Assembly (NCBI RefSeq): GCF_007858185.1
Contig: NZ_VFES01000001.1
Span: 558,001 to 622,000 of the forward strand
From: Pseudomonas grimontii
GTDB lineage: Bacteria > Pseudomonadota > Gammaproteobacteria > Pseudomonadales > Pseudomonadaceae
DNA: 64,000 nt
Direction of reading: 5' to 3'
How positions within the stretch are numbered: position 1 is the first letter of the stretch; each line of letters opens with the position of its first letter. The notes under the pieces are model-generated. The model was not told the origin of the DNA and searched no databases. It saw nothing but the letters and a program-made list of their open reading frames with translations. Shown here in pieces: positions 35,316-45,914 of this stretch. A program made the translations under genes and the position numbers.

Positions 35316-35501
35316 ATGGCCAAGTCCTATGGTGTAGCGGGTGCGGTGGCGTCTTTTTTCAGCCGCAGGGTGTCATTGCGTGGTCGCAGGTTGAGTTCGG
35401 ACGAAGCCGAGTTACTGGCGCAGTATCGCGCCCTGACCGAAAGCGATCAGGTGGCGATGCGGTATCTGATTGGGGCGATGAAGAGTGTGTCGCGGTTTTG
35501 A
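35316..35501 (+). CDS. Small protein of unknown function (61 residues)
   Basis: Basic N-terminal half (ASFFSRRVSLRGRRLS) and an acidic-amphipathic C-terminal helix (DEAELLAQYRALTESDQVAMRYLIGAMKS). The second half resembles the dimerisation tail of small HTH proteins, but no HTH is present. RBS ATCAGGAG lies 8-9 bp before the ATG, which supports a real gene. Not recognised. Confidence 0.6.
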   Translation: MAKSYGVAGAVASFFSRRVSLRGRRLSSDEAELLAQYRALTESDQVAMRYLIGAMKSVSRF

Positions 35502-35525
35502 TGCCGCACCGCCCCTGCCAGGTTG

Positions 35526-37151
35526 TCAGGTGTACTTACGCTGCTCCGGCGCGGGCGGGAAATACTGGTACAACCAGGTTTCACTCAAGGTGCGGTCCTG
35601 GGTGCGGATAAACAGCCGCAGTTCCACCGGCTCCACGCTGTCGCTGGTCGGGTACCAGTCGAACAGAATGCGGTAGCCCTTGATGTTGTCGAGCACCAGC
35701 ACGCTGAAGTCTTTCACTTCGCCGTGGGAGCAGGTCACCACTGGCTCAATGCCGGTGCCGGCTGGCAGGCGGTCCAGGCCGCCGCCCTTGAAGTCCACGG
35801 CAAACCGACGCGCCCACACCGGCGGGTAGTGCTCGCCCGGTGCCCAACCTTCGGTAAAGCCACCCATGCCGGAACGGGTCGCGTCGACTTGTGCCAGCGG
35901 CGTGCTGACCGGGGGCAGGGCGCTCCAGTACAGCTTGTAGCCATAGTTGAGTGAATCGCCGGCCGCCACGGGCTTTTTCGGGGTCCAGAAGGCCACGATG
36001 TTGTCCAGGGTCTCGCCAGTGGTGGGAATTTCCAACAGGTCGATCGAGCCCTCGCCCCAGGCGGTGGTGGGTTCGACCCACAGGCTTGGGCGTTTGCTGT
36101 ACCAGTCGACCGTGTCCTGGTAGCTGGCGAACTCATGGTCGGTCTGCACCAGGCCGAAACCTTTCGGGTCGGTGTCGGCGAACGCGTTGAACTGCAGCTT
36201 GGCCGGGTTATTCAACGGGCGGCAAATCCACTCGCCATTGCCACGCCACATCGCCAGGCGGTCCGAATCGTGGATCTGTGGGTGGATGGTGTCGCACATG
36301 CGGCGCTCGTGGGTGCCGCAACTGAACATGCTGGTCATGGCGGCGATGCCCAACTGTTCGATGGCGGTACGTGCATTGATGTTGGCGTCGATGGCCATCA
36401 CCACTTGGTTGGCCTGGCAGTCGATATCGAAGCGATAAGCACCGGTGGCGCTCGGCGAGTCGAGCAGGGCGTAGACCACAAAGCGAGTCGCGTTCTTGTC
36501 CGGGGTCTCGAACCAGAACTGCGTGAAGTCGGGGAACTCTTCGCGTTTTTTCGCGTAGGTATCAATCGCCAGGCCACGTGCGGAAAGGCCGTACTGGCCG
36601 GTGGAATCCACCGCACGGAAGTAGCTGGCGCCGAGAAACGACAGCACGTCATGGCGATCCAGTTCCGGCGCCTTGAACAGCTTGAAGCCGGAGAAACCCA
36701 AGTCGCCGGTCAGCTGTTTGGTATCGACGGTGGTTTTTTCATAGTTGAACAGCGAAGGGCGGAAATGCACCTCACGGGCTTCACGGGTCTTGGGGTCGAC
36801 GCTGTGCATGCGCACCGGCGTCTTGAAGCCCATGCCGACGTGGAAGAACTGCACGTCGAGTTGGCCGTTCAATTCTTTCCACAGCGAATGGTTGCCGTCG
36901 TAGCCGATGGCATTGAAATTCTGCGGAGTCATGGTCGCCAGGGTCGGCGGCAGCACCTGCTTGGTGTCTTTATACGCGGTCCCGGCGAGCTGTTTGGCCT
37001 GGGCCTTGAGCGTTTCAAAATCGAACGCCACGGCTTTGCCATCGGCGGCTCGGTTACCGGCCCAGGCCTGCGCGGCAAGCAGGCCGCTGGCCGACAAACC
37101 GGTATAAGCCGCAATGGCCATGGACGCTTTGAGTAAATTCCTGCGGTGCAT
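35526..37151 (-). CDS. opgD: Glucan biosynthesis protein D (OpgD/MdoD), Tat-exported
   Basis: Periplasmic protein of 541 residues acting in osmoregulated periplasmic glucan backbone synthesis. The twin-arginine signal [17 protein letters not shown]...AQAWA occupies residues 1-31. The mature part begins with the [14 protein letters not shown] segment and has the conserved MdoG domain ([32 protein letters not shown], and the C-terminal [22 protein letters not shown]). D- rather than G-type because of the Tat signal. Confidence 0.93.
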   Translation of the reverse strand: MHRRNLLKASMAIAAYTGLSASGLLAAQAWAGNRAADGKAVAFDFETLKAQAKQLAGTAYKDTKQVLPPTLATMTPQNFNAIGYDGNHSLWKELNGQLDVQFFHVGMGFKTPVRMHSVDPKTREAREVHFRPSLFNYEKTTVDTKQLTGDLGFSGFKLFKAPELDRHDVLSFLGASYFRAVDSTGQYGLSARGLAIDTYAKKREEFPDFTQFWFETPDKNATRFVVYALLDSPSATGAYRFDIDCQANQVVMAIDANINARTAIEQLGIAAMTSMFSCGTHERRMCDTIHPQIHDSDRLAMWRGNGEWICRPLNNPAKLQFNAFADTDPKGFGLVQTDHEFASYQDTVDWYSKRPSLWVEPTTAWGEGSIDLLEIPTTGETLDNIVAFWTPKKPVAAGDSLNYGYKLYWSALPPVSTPLAQVDATRSGMGGFTEGWAPGEHYPPVWARRFAVDFKGGGLDRLPAGTGIEPVVTCSHGEVKDFSVLVLDNIKGYRILFDWYPTSDSVEPVELRLFIRTQDRTLSETWLYQYFPPAPEQRKYT

Positions 37152-37459
37152 AGAGACAACCTGTCGTGAGCAAATCCCGCGCCGTTCCTGGCACGTGCTG
37201 GATCAGAAATTACGGTTCGGACATGCCTTCGGCCAAACACAACGGACATTAAACAGACGCCGGATAGCTTAAGCGGTTCGATGGTGTAGGAAAATTGATT
37301 GATGGCTGGGTGATAGCGCTGCATATGAAACAAGACGTTTCCGGCTCTACAGGTGAACACGGTACTTGAACATTATGAAGATCAAATGTGTGCGGGCTTG
37401 CCTGCGATAGCGTGGGTACAGATAAATCGCTATCGCGAGCAGGCCCGTTGCCAAAAGCG
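37152..37459. other. Intergenic region upstream of opgD
   Basis: 308 bp with the opgD promoter side and, at 37388-37446, a REP-like inverted repeat (CGGGCTTGCCTGCGATAGCG with CGCTATCGCGAGCAGGCCCG). No gene seen. Confidence 0.55.
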
Positions 37460-38884
37460 TCAGTGCTTGAACATCACATGCCGAACCGTGGTGTAGTCCT
37501 CCAAGCCGTACATGGACATATCCTTGCCATACCCCGACAGTTTCTGACCACCGTGAGGCATTTCGCTGACGAGCATGAAATGGGTATTCACCCAGGTGCA
37601 GCCGTACTGCAGGCGCGCGGCCAGGCGGTGGGCGCGTCCTACGTCGGCGGTCCATACGGACGACGCCAACCCGTAGTCCGAATCATTGGCCCAGCCCAAT
37701 ACTTGCGCCTCATCGGTGAACTTGGTCACCGACACCACCGGCCCGAACACCTCGCGGCGCACGATCTCGTCATCCTGTTGCGCATCGGCCAGTACGGTTG
37801 GCTCAAAGAAGAAGCCATTGCCTTCCACCGCCTTGCCACCGGTGACCAGGCGGATATGCGGCTGCGCCACGGCGCGTTCGACAAACCCGGCGACACGGTC
37901 GCGGTGTTGCGCGGTGATCAATGGGCCCAGTTCGGTGGTCGGGTCATCCTGCAAACCGTACTTGATGCTGGCGACCGCTGCGCCGAGCTTCTCGACAAAG
38001 GCGTCGTAGATGTCCGCCTGGGCATAGATGCGGCACGCGGCAGTGCAGTCCTGACCCGCGTTGTAGAAGCCAAAGGTACGAATGCCTTCCACCGCCGCAT
38101 CGATATCCGCGTCGTTGAAGATGATCACGGGTGCCTTGCCACCCAACTCCATGTGCATGCGCTTCACGCTGTCGGCGGTGCTGGAGATGATATTCGCGCC
38201 GGTGGCGATGGAGCCGGTCAACGACACCATGCGCACTTTCGGATGGCTCACCAGCGGGCTGCCCACGGTAGGCCCACGGCCGAACACCAGGTTGAGTACG
38301 CCGGCCGGGAAAATCTCCGACGCCAGCTCGACCATACGCAACGCGGTCAGCGGGGTTTGTTCCGACGGCTTGAGCACCACGGTATTACCCGCGGCCAGGG
38401 CCGGCGCAATTTTCCAGGCGACCATCATCAGCGGGTAGTTCCACGGTGCAATGGACGCGATCACGCCCACCGGGTCGCGCCGGATCATCGAGGTGTGGCC
38501 AGGCAGGTATTCACCACCGGCCGAACCGCTCATGCAGCGGCTGGCGCCGGCAAAGAAGCGGAACACGTCGGCAATCGCCGGGATCTCGTCGTTCAGCGCG
38601 GCGCTGTAGGGTTTGCCACAGTTGTCCGATTCCAGCTTGGCCAGCTCTTCGCCATGGGCTTCGATCACGTCGGCCAGTTTCAGCAGCAGCAGCGAGCGAT
38701 CCTTGGGCGCGGTTTGCGACCAGCCTTCGAAGGCCGCATCGGCGGCGCGCACCGCGGCATCCACCTGGGCTTCGCTGGCTTCGTTGATTTCCACCAGCAC
38801 GCGGCCGAGTGCGGGGTTGAACACCGCTTGCGCCGGGCCTTCGCCTTCGACCAGGTGGCCGTTGATCAAGAGTTTGGTTTGCAT
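37460..38884 (-). CDS. Gamma-aminobutyraldehyde dehydrogenase, PatD/YdcW-like (copy 1)
   Basis: NAD-dependent aldehyde dehydrogenase of 474 residues, expected to oxidise 4-aminobutanal (from putrescine) or related aminoaldehydes. Catalytic Glu in [10 protein letters not shown] (about 248), catalytic Cys in [15 protein letters not shown] (about 281), and the PWNYPLMM motif characteristic of YdcW. It is the last gene of the leftward transporter cluster, separated from the permease by a REP pair. Confidence 0.8.
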   Translation of the reverse strand: MQTKLLINGHLVEGEGPAQAVFNPALGRVLVEINEASEAQVDAAVRAADAAFEGWSQTAPKDRSLLLLKLADVIEAHGEELAKLESDNCGKPYSAALNDEIPAIADVFRFFAGASRCMSGSAGGEYLPGHTSMIRRDPVGVIASIAPWNYPLMMVAWKIAPALAAGNTVVLKPSEQTPLTALRMVELASEIFPAGVLNLVFGRGPTVGSPLVSHPKVRMVSLTGSIATGANIISSTADSVKRMHMELGGKAPVIIFNDADIDAAVEGIRTFGFYNAGQDCTAACRIYAQADIYDAFVEKLGAAVASIKYGLQDDPTTELGPLITAQHRDRVAGFVERAVAQPHIRLVTGGKAVEGNGFFFEPTVLADAQQDDEIVRREVFGPVVSVTKFTDEAQVLGWANDSDYGLASSVWTADVGRAHRLAARLQYGCTWVNTHFMLVSEMPHGGQKLSGYGKDMSMYGLEDYTTVRHVMFKH

Positions 38885-38936
38885 GGTTCAGTCCTCCAAA
38901 AAGCGATCGTTATGTCACTGAGTAAACCGGCTTTGA

Positions 38937-39027
38937 ATGTGGGAGGGGGCTTGCTCCCGATGACAGTCTTTCAGTCACATCATCTACAACTGACACACTG
39001 CTATCGGGAGCAAGCCCCCTCCCACAT
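38937..39027. repeat. REP pair (REPIN)
   Basis: Inverted copies of GTGGGAGGGGGCTTGCTCCC and GGGAGCAAGCCCCCTCCCAC separated by about 50 bp, between the permease and dehydrogenase genes. Confidence 0.85.
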
Positions 39028-39053
39028 TTGAGCTCGGTGTCTTCAATAAAAAA

Positions 39054-39863
39054 TTATTTACCACCACTCCCCGCCACGCTTTCACCGCCGCGGGTCAGGT
39101 AATAGGCACCCAGGATCGGGAACATCGTTACCAGCATCACCAGCATCGCGACTACGTTGGTCACCGGCACATCCCGTGGCCGGCTCAACTGGTTGAGCAG
39201 CCACAGCGGCAACGTACGTTCGTGGCCAGCGGTGAAGGTGGTGACGATGATTTCGTCGAATGACAGCGCAAACGCCAGCATGCCGCCGGCCAGCAATGCC
39301 GAGCCGAGGTTGGGCATGATGATGTAGCGGAAGGTCTGCCAGCCGTCGGCGCCCAGATCCATGGAGGCTTCGATCAGGCTGTGGGAGGTGCGGCGCAGAC
39401 GGGCGATCACGTTGTTATAGACGATCACCACGCAGAAGGTCGCGTGGCCGACGATGATGGTGAACATCCCCGGCTCAATGCCCAGGGTCTTGAAGGTCGC
39501 CAGCAAGGCGATACCGGTGATGATCCCCGGCAGCGCAATCGGCAGGATCAGCATCAACGACACGCCTTGCTTGCCGAAGAACTCGCGGCGATACAGTGCC
39601 GCCGAAGCCAGGGTGCCAAGCACCATGGCAATCAGGGTGGCGATGGCGGCGATCTGCAGCGACAGCTTGATCGCTTCCAGCACGTCCGGCCGGGCGAAGG
39701 CCACGTTGAACCACTTCAGGGTAAAGCCCTGGGGCGGAAAGCTGAACGCGGCTTCTTCGGTGTTGAAGGCGTAGAGGAAGATGATCAGGATCGGGAAATG
39801 GAGAAACACCAACCCACCCCAGGCTGCGATCTTCAAACTCAAACTGGATTTGTCAGAGTGCAT
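39054..39863 (-). CDS. ABC transporter permease (YdcV/PotC-like)
   Basis: A 269-residue inner-membrane permease with six hydrophobic segments and the EAA-loop motif [25 protein letters not shown] (about 163-188). Pairs with the 39853-40782 permease to form the channel of a spermidine/putrescine-type importer. Overlaps the preceding permease gene. Confidence 0.88.
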   Translation of the reverse strand: MHSDKSSLSLKIAAWGGLVFLHFPILIIFLYAFNTEEAAFSFPPQGFTLKWFNVAFARPDVLEAIKLSLQIAAIATLIAMVLGTLASAALYRREFFGKQGVSLMLILPIALPGIITGIALLATFKTLGIEPGMFTIIVGHATFCVVIVYNNVIARLRRTSHSLIEASMDLGADGWQTFRYIIMPNLGSALLAGGMLAFALSFDEIIVTTFTAGHERTLPLWLLNQLSRPRDVPVTNVVAMLVMLVTMFPILGAYYLTRGGESVAGSGGK

Positions 39864-40782
39864 CGAAGGCCCCCAGGCGTTTGACGATGGACAGGTAAAC
39901 CGCGATCAGCACGATCGGCACCAGGGTGAACGCCGCCGCCATGGGCATATTGCCGATGGCACCTTGCTGGGCGTACACCATGCCGCCGACGAAGTAGCCC
40001 GGCGGGCCCACCAATTGCGGCACGATGAAGTCGCCCAGGGTCAGCGAAAACGTGAAGATCGAACCGGCGGCAATCCCCGGCACCGACAGCGGCAGAATCA
40101 CCTGCATGAAAGTCTGGCGTGGCTTGGCGCCCAGATCGGCCGAGGCTTGCAGCAGCGACGGCGGCAAACGCTCCAGCGAGGCCTGGATTGGCAGGATCAT
40201 GAAGGGCAGCCAGATGTAGACGAACACCATGAAGCGCCCCAGGTGCGAGGTGCTCAAGGTGCTGCCGCCCACGCCGGGAATGCCCAGCACGAACTGCAAC
40301 ACCGGCTCCAGGCCCAGGTGCTGCACGAACCATTGCGCCACGCCGCCCTTGGCCAGCAGCAAGGTCCAGGCATAGGCCTTGACGATATAGCTGGCCCACA
40401 TCGGCATCATCACCGCGATATAGAAAAACGCCTTGGTCTTGCCCGTGGTGTAGCGCGCCATGTAGTAGGCGATGGGGAAGGCGACGATGGCGCTGGCGAT
40501 CGACACCACAATCGCCATGCTCAGGGTGCGCAGGATGATGTCGAAGTTCGACGGCTGGAACAGCGCGGCGAAGTTGGCCAGGGTCAGGTCCGGCGTGACT
40601 GCCATGGTGAAATCGTCAAAGGTATAGAAGCCTTGCCACAGCAGGGTCAGTAACGAACCCAGGTAGATCGCGCCGAACCAGATCAGCGGCGGTATCAGCA
40701 GCATCGCCAGGTAAAGGTTGGGCTTGCGGTACAGCAGGTTGGAAAACCTGCGCATCGGCGGTTGGGAAAGGGCCAGGCTCAT
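39853..40782 (-). CDS. ABC transporter permease (YdcU/PotB-like)
   Basis: A 309-residue permease with six membrane segments and the EAA loop [27 protein letters not shown] 40782 starts 1 bp after the ATPase stop codon; the upstream ATG at 40806 would overlap that gene. Confidence 0.88.
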   Translation of the reverse strand: MSLALSQPPMRRFSNLLYRKPNLYLAMLLIPPLIWFGAIYLGSLLTLLWQGFYTFDDFTMAVTPDLTLANFAALFQPSNFDIILRTLSMAIVVSIASAIVAFPIAYYMARYTTGKTKAFFYIAVMMPMWASYIVKAYAWTLLLAKGGVAQWFVQHLGLEPVLQFVLGIPGVGGSTLSTSHLGRFMVFVYIWLPFMILPIQASLERLPPSLLQASADLGAKPRQTFMQVILPLSVPGIAAGSIFTFSLTLGDFIVPQLVGPPGYFVGGMVYAQQGAIGNMPMAAAFTLVPIVLIAVYLSIVKRLGAFDAL

Positions 40783-40783
40783 G

Positions 40784-41818
40784 TCACACCTCGCCTGTGC
40801 TTTCATTCAGCAGCGTCATGGCTTCCCGTGCCCAACGGGCGGTAATGGACTGGCCGACCTGATGGCCGCTGCTGATGTCCAGCCACTGGTTGTTGGCCTG
40901 GCTGATATTCAGCGCCTGGCCGTTTTCCAGTTTCAGTTCATAGCGGGTGGCACTGCCTTGGTACTGGATGTCGTGCAGCAAGCCGCTGATTTCCACTTCG
41001 CCAGCGCCCAGCGGGCCCTCGGCAAAACGTACGTGCTCCGGGCGAATCGAGAACGGCTGCACGCTGCCGCTGAGGCGCTGGGCCAGTTCACCGCGAATCA
41101 CATTGGAGGTGCCGACGAACTCGGCGACGAACGCGGTGGCCGGTTTCATGTACAGGTTGCGCGGGGTGTCGACCTGTTCGATACGGCCTTTGTTGAACAC
41201 CGCCACACGGTCGGACATCGACAGCGCTTCGGTCTGGTCGTGAGTGACGAAGATAAAGGTAATGCCGAGCTGGCGTTGCAGTTTCTTCAGCTCGCTTTGC
41301 ATTTGTTCGCGCAGCTTGAGGTCGAGGGCGCCCAACGGTTCGTCCAACAGCAACACGCGCGGGCGATTGACCAGTGCGCGGGCCAGGGCCACCCGTTGGC
41401 GTTGGCCGCCGGAGAGCTGCACCGGCTTGCGCTCGCCATAGCCGCCGAGGGCCACCATCGCCAGGGCTTCTTCGGCGCGGTTGCGGCGTTCGGTCTTGCC
41501 CACGCCTTTGACCTTGAGGCCATAGGCGACGTTGTCGCGCACATTCATATGGGGGAACAGCGCGTAATCCTGGAACACAGTGTTTACATCACGCTGATAC
41601 GGCGGCAAGCCGGCGGCTTCCTCGCCATGAATCCGGATCGAACCTGCGCTCGGCTGTTCGAAGCCGGCGATCAGGCGCAGGCAGGTGGTCTTGCCCGAGC
41701 CGGATGGGCCGAGCATGGAAAAGAACTCGCCGTCCTGAATATCGATGGAAACCCGGTCAACGGCTTTCACTTCGCCGAATTGACGGGAAACGTGGGTGAA
41801 TTGGACTGCAAGCGTCAT
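40784..41818 (-). CDS. ABC transporter ATP-binding protein (YdcT/PotA-like)
   Basis: A 344-residue ATPase: Walker A GPSGSGKTT (about 37-45), signature LSGGQRQRVALARAL (about 134-148), Walker B VLLLDEPLGALD and a C-terminal TOBE domain. Drives the YdcUV-like permease pair. ATG 41818 (MTLAVQFTHV) is preferred to 41833. Confidence 0.9.
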   Translation of the reverse strand: MTLAVQFTHVSRQFGEVKAVDRVSIDIQDGEFFSMLGPSGSGKTTCLRLIAGFEQPSAGSIRIHGEEAAGLPPYQRDVNTVFQDYALFPHMNVRDNVAYGLKVKGVGKTERRNRAEEALAMVALGGYGERKPVQLSGGQRQRVALARALVNRPRVLLLDEPLGALDLKLREQMQSELKKLQRQLGITFIFVTHDQTEALSMSDRVAVFNKGRIEQVDTPRNLYMKPATAFVAEFVGTSNVIRGELAQRLSGSVQPFSIRPEHVRFAEGPLGAGEVEISGLLHDIQYQGSATRYELKLENGQALNISQANNQWLDISSGHQVGQSITARWAREAMTLLNESTGEV

Positions 41819-41875
41819 GGGGCGGTGCTCCAAAAAGGCGCGTTTTGGATAAAAATAAAATCGTAGGAGGTGCTC

Positions 41876-41990
41876 AGAAATCGCAGCCTCGTTTCACTCG
41901 ACAGCTCCTACCAACGGTGTAGGAGCAGTAAAGATCCGTAGCAGCTGCCGAGGCACGAGGCTGCGTTGGGCCGCGAAGCGGCCCCTGAGG
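41876..41990. repeat. REP/REPIN of a second family
   Basis: CGCAGCCTCGTTTCACTCGA...GCTCCTAC and its inverted partner GTAGCAGCTGCCGAGGCACG, followed by a GGGCCGCGAAGCGGCCCC palindrome. It occupies the gap between the binding-protein and ATPase genes. Confidence 0.7.
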
Positions 41991-42000
41991 GTCAGATGGC

Positions 42001-43152
42001 TTAGCGCCCGCCCATGATCGCGATGTAATCCTGGGTCCAGCGGCTGTACGGCACGAACTTGCCGCCCTCAGCCTGCGGGGTTTTCCAGAAGGCGATCTTG
42101 TCGAACTGGTCGAACCCGTTGGTCTTGCAACCCTCGGCGCCGAGCAGTTCGCTTTCCTTACAGGCCGCAGGCACCGCCGGCAGCGATCCGAACCAGGCGG
42201 CGACATCGCCCTGGACCTTCGGCTGCAGCGACCAGTCCATCCACTTGTAGGCGCAGTTGGGGTGCTTGGCCTCGCTGTGCAACATGGTGGTGTCGGCCCA
42301 GCCGGTGGCGCCTTCCTTGGGGATGGTCGAGGCAATTGGCTGCTTCTCGTTTTGCAGGCCGTTGACCTGATACGGCCAGGCGCTGGAGGCGACCACGCCT
42401 TCGTTCTTGAAGTCGCTCATTTGCACGGTGGTGTCGTGCCAGTAGCGGTGGATCAACGGTTGCTGGGCGCGCAGCAGGTCGAGCACGGCCTTGTACTGGG
42501 TTTCGGTCAGTTCATAGGGGCTCTGGATGCCCAGTTCCGGCTTGGTGCTCTTGAGGTACAGCGCCGCATCGGCGATGTAGATCGGACCGTCATAGGCCTG
42601 CACGCGACCTTTGTTCGGCTTGCCGTCCGGCAGGTTCTGCGCATCGAACAGCACGTTCCAACTGGTGGGCGCGGTCTTGAACACGTTGGTGTTATACATC
42701 AGCACGTTCGGGCCCCACTGGTACGGGGTGCCGTAGGTTTGTTGGCCGACCACGTACCACGGCGCATCTTTAAGGCGTGGGTCAATGTTCTTCCAGTTAG
42801 GGATCAGCGCGGTGTTGATCGGCTGCACACGCTTACCGACGATCAACCGCAGCGACGCATCGCCCGACGCGGTGACCAGGTCATACCCGCCCTTGGCCAT
42901 CAAACTGACCATTTCGTCAGAGGTGGCGGCGGTTTTCACATTGACCTTGCAGCCGGTTTCCTTCTCGAAACCGCTGACCCAGTCGTAGGCTTTGTCGCTT
43001 TCGCCACGTTCGATATAGCCGGGCCAGGCGACGATATCCAGCTGGCCTTCACCAGCGCCCACCGCCTTGAGCGGTTCGGCGGCCTGGATACTGACGCTGG
43101 CCAACAGCGCGGTGGTCAGGGCACTGAGCAGTGCGGTCTTGTGCGCGGACAT
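42001..43152 (-). CDS. Periplasmic polyamine-type substrate-binding protein (YdcS-like)
   Basis: A 383-residue exported binding protein with signal peptide to about residue 24 (ALLSALTTALLASVSIQAA-E) and the PotD/PotF fold motifs LDIVAWPGYIERG, GYDLVTASGDASLRLI and YGTPYQWGPNVLMYN. Polyamine or aminoaldehyde-precursor binding is inferred from the family and from the two flanking dehydrogenases. RBS AGAGGGAA before the ATG. Confidence 0.87.
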   Translation of the reverse strand: MSAHKTALLSALTTALLASVSIQAAEPLKAVGAGEGQLDIVAWPGYIERGESDKAYDWVSGFEKETGCKVNVKTAATSDEMVSLMAKGGYDLVTASGDASLRLIVGKRVQPINTALIPNWKNIDPRLKDAPWYVVGQQTYGTPYQWGPNVLMYNTNVFKTAPTSWNVLFDAQNLPDGKPNKGRVQAYDGPIYIADAALYLKSTKPELGIQSPYELTETQYKAVLDLLRAQQPLIHRYWHDTTVQMSDFKNEGVVASSAWPYQVNGLQNEKQPIASTIPKEGATGWADTTMLHSEAKHPNCAYKWMDWSLQPKVQGDVAAWFGSLPAVPAACKESELLGAEGCKTNGFDQFDKIAFWKTPQAEGGKFVPYSRWTQDYIAIMGGR

Positions 43153-43223
43153 GGGGGTTCCCTCTTCTTTAATTATGGTCGGGGCAGTGTGTGAAGCCGT
43201 AACGCATGAGCTTAGTTGTTGTT

Positions 43224-44711
43224 TTAAAGGTGCTGGCCGTGGCGGGCCATGATGTGGCGTACCACGCTGTAGTCCTGTAGTGAATCGCTGGACAGATCTT
43301 TCCCATACCCCGAGCGCTTCAAGCCGCCGTGGGGCATTTCGCTGACCAGCATGAAATGGCTGTTGATCCAGGTGCAGCCGTACTGCAGGCGCGCGGCTAC
43401 CTGCATGGCCTTATCCAGGTTCTGCGTCCAAACGGAGGAGGCCAGGCCGTATTCGGAATCGTTGGCCCAGTCCACTGCCTGTTCCAGTCCGTCGAAGCGA
43501 GTCACGGTGACCACCGGGCCGAACACTTCGCGCTGGACAATTTCATCGTTTTGTTTGCAACCGGCGAGCAGTGTCGGCTGGTAATAGAAGCCGGCCCCGG
43601 AATGCACGGCGGCCCCCGTGACCCGCTCGATATGCGGTTGGCCGAGGGCGCGTTCGACAAAGCTGGCCACGCGGTCGCGCTGGCGTGTACTGATCAGCGG
43701 GCCGAGTTCGTTATCGGCGTCGCGCTTGCCGGCAAAACGCAGGCTGCTGACCGCCGCGCCCAGTTCGGCGACCAATTTGTCGTGGATGCCCGCCTGGGCG
43801 TAGATGCGGCACGCGGCGGTGCAGTCCTGGCCGGCGTTGTAGTAGCCATAGGTGCGCACGCCTTCGACCACGGCGTGCAGGTCGGCGTCGTTGCACACGA
43901 TCACCGGCGCTTTGCCGCCCAGTTCCAGGTGTGTGCGTTTGAGTGTCTTGGCCGCGGCTTGCAGGATTTTCTGGCCGGTGACGATGTCGCCTGTCAGCGA
44001 GACCATGCGCACTTTGGGGTGGCTGACCAAATGGCTGCCGACGCCTTCGCCGCCGCCACACAGAATGTTGATGACCCCGCGTGGTAACAAATCCTTTAGG
44101 ACCGGGGCCAGCGCGAGGATCGACAGCGGCGTGTGTTCCGACGGCTTGAACACCAAGGTATTACCGGCCGCCAGCGCCGGGGCGATCTTCCACGCGGCCA
44201 TCATCAGCGGGTAGTTCCACGGCGCAATCGAGGCGACCACGCCAATCGGATCGCGGCGCACCATGCTGGTGTAGCCCGGCAGGTATTCGCCGCTGAGCTG
44301 GCCGGTCTGGCAGCGCACGGCGCCGGCAAAGAAGCGGAACACATCGACGGTGGCGCTCAAGTCGTCCTGGCGCGCCAGGTGCAACGGCTTGCCGCAGTTC
44401 AGCGATTCCAGGCGGGCCAGGTAGTCGGCTTGTTTCTCGATGGCGTCGGCGATGCCCAGCAGAATGTTCGAGCGTTGCTGCGGCGTGGTCCGCGACCAAC
44501 CGGTAAAGGCGCGGTGGGCGGCAAGGATGGCGCTTTCGACCTGCTCGGTGCTGGCTTCGGCGATCTGGGTGAGCACTTCGCCGGTGGCCGGGTTGAGGAT
44601 CGGCTCGGCAACGCCCTGGCCCTGGACCAGTTCGCCGTCGATCAGCAACGCAGTGAGCAGCGGGGTGGGCGCGCCGGACATTTTTCGTGATCTCTTTTCT
44701 TGGGTGGTCAT
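43224..44711 (-). CDS. Gamma-aminobutyraldehyde dehydrogenase, PatD/YdcW-like (copy 2)
   Basis: Paralogue of the gene at 37460-38884, 495 residues, with the same [23 protein letters not shown] and [19 protein letters not shown] motifs including the catalytic Glu and Cys. It is first in the transporter operon. ATG 44711 ([10 protein letters not shown]) or 44681 (MSGAPTP) are both possible; the second gives the usual family length. Confidence 0.82.
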   Translation of the reverse strand: MTTQEKRSRKMSGAPTPLLTALLIDGELVQGQGVAEPILNPATGEVLTQIAEASTEQVESAILAAHRAFTGWSRTTPQQRSNILLGIADAIEKQADYLARLESLNCGKPLHLARQDDLSATVDVFRFFAGAVRCQTGQLSGEYLPGYTSMVRRDPIGVVASIAPWNYPLMMAAWKIAPALAAGNTLVFKPSEHTPLSILALAPVLKDLLPRGVINILCGGGEGVGSHLVSHPKVRMVSLTGDIVTGQKILQAAAKTLKRTHLELGGKAPVIVCNDADLHAVVEGVRTYGYYNAGQDCTAACRIYAQAGIHDKLVAELGAAVSSLRFAGKRDADNELGPLISTRQRDRVASFVERALGQPHIERVTGAAVHSGAGFYYQPTLLAGCKQNDEIVQREVFGPVVTVTRFDGLEQAVDWANDSEYGLASSVWTQNLDKAMQVAARLQYGCTWINSHFMLVSEMPHGGLKRSGYGKDLSSDSLQDYSVVRHIMARHGQHL

Positions 44712-44811
44712 GGGCGTTCTCTTACAAGGCGCCGGACCTTCTCCTATGGGTAGAGAGACTAGAGGTCAGGCACGAGGTCAACAAATACTAAATACTGAAT
44801 GCAGCATTCGA

Positions 44812-45723
44812 TTAAATAGATGGCTTGCGTGGGTGTGGCTGTTCGCGCGCGACGGTGAGGAACGGGTCCACCAATGCCGGTCGCGCCGTGCCCCGACGCC
44901 AGGCCAGGCCGACGTCCAAGGTCTGGCTGAGGTCGGCAATCGGCCGCGCTTCAATAATGTCGCCCTCCAGGGACCAGGGGCGGTAGGTCATGTCCGGTTG
45001 GATCGACACGCCCAGGCCCGCGGCCACCAGGCTTCGCACCGCTTCGGTGGAGGCGGTGCGCAGGGTCACGCGCGGTTGCAGGCCGGCACCGGCCCACATG
45101 CGCTGGGCGTTATGCCCCATTTCGTCGACGTTCAGTTGAATCAATGGCTCGCTTGCTACATCGGCGAGGTTGATGCTGTCGTGCTCCAGCAGCGGGTGTT
45201 GTGCCGGCAGCCACAGGCGGTGGGGCGAGTGGGTGAGGACCTCGGTCTGCAGGGCGTGGCGATCTTCGAGGTTGGAGAGGATCAGCACCCCCACATCGAT
45301 TTCACCGCTGACCAGCAAATGCTCGATATACGGGCGCTCGTCTTCCATCACGCGGATTTCCACGTTGGGGTAGGCACGCTGGAAACGAGTGAGCAAATCC
45401 GCCAGGTAATAGCCGGCGACCAGGCTGGTCACGCCGATGATCAACTGCCCGGCGACCTGGTCGGTGCTCTGTTGCAGGCTGCGCGTGGCATTGTCGACGG
45501 TGGCGAGGATCAAGTGCGCCTGGCGCAAAAACTGATGGCCCTGGTGCGTGAGGGTCATGCCCTTGGCGTGGCGGTTGAACAGGGTGACGCCGATTTCCTG
45601 TTCCAGTTGTTGGATCGCCAGGGTCAGCGTGGACTGGGAAATGAATGCGGTTTGCGCGGCGGCGGAGATCGAGCCGGTCTCGGCCACGGCGATAAAATGC
45701 CGGATTTGACGCAAGGTCATCAT
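44812..45723 (-). CDS. LysR-type regulator of the aminoaldehyde/polyamine cluster
   Basis: A 303-residue LysR regulator with winged helix TLRQIRHFIAVAETGSISAAAQTAFISQSTLTLAIQQLEQEIG and an effector domain of the CynR/CysB type. Same strand and about 100 bp upstream of the dehydrogenase-transporter genes, so a role in their control is plausible but unproven. Start may be either of two adjacent ATG codons (45723 or 45720). Confidence 0.85.
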   Translation of the reverse strand: MMTLRQIRHFIAVAETGSISAAAQTAFISQSTLTLAIQQLEQEIGVTLFNRHAKGMTLTHQGHQFLRQAHLILATVDNATRSLQQSTDQVAGQLIIGVTSLVAGYYLADLLTRFQRAYPNVEIRVMEDERPYIEHLLVSGEIDVGVLILSNLEDRHALQTEVLTHSPHRLWLPAQHPLLEHDSINLADVASEPLIQLNVDEMGHNAQRMWAGAGLQPRVTLRTASTEAVRSLVAAGLGVSIQPDMTYRPWSLEGDIIEARPIADLSQTLDVGLAWRRGTARPALVDPFLTVAREQPHPRKPSI

Positions 45724-45914
45724 GCTGGAATTACCAGTGGGGTGCTTTTATAGATGTGTTCGAGTGTATATCGGTTTTAGCGAACGGCAGCGACAAGCTA
45801 CAAGCGGCCAGCGCGGCGTTACATCTGGAAGCACTCTAGATCGCGGCTTTTTGGCACTTAGTTTTACGCTGAGGGCCTATTGGTCCTATGAACCCTAGTG
45901 TCTGGAGGCTACGA

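Noticed and set aside
37388..39031. 547-codon plus-strand frame opposite the dehydrogenase
   Set aside because: Shadow of the aldehyde dehydrogenase gene, spanning REP elements at both ends.
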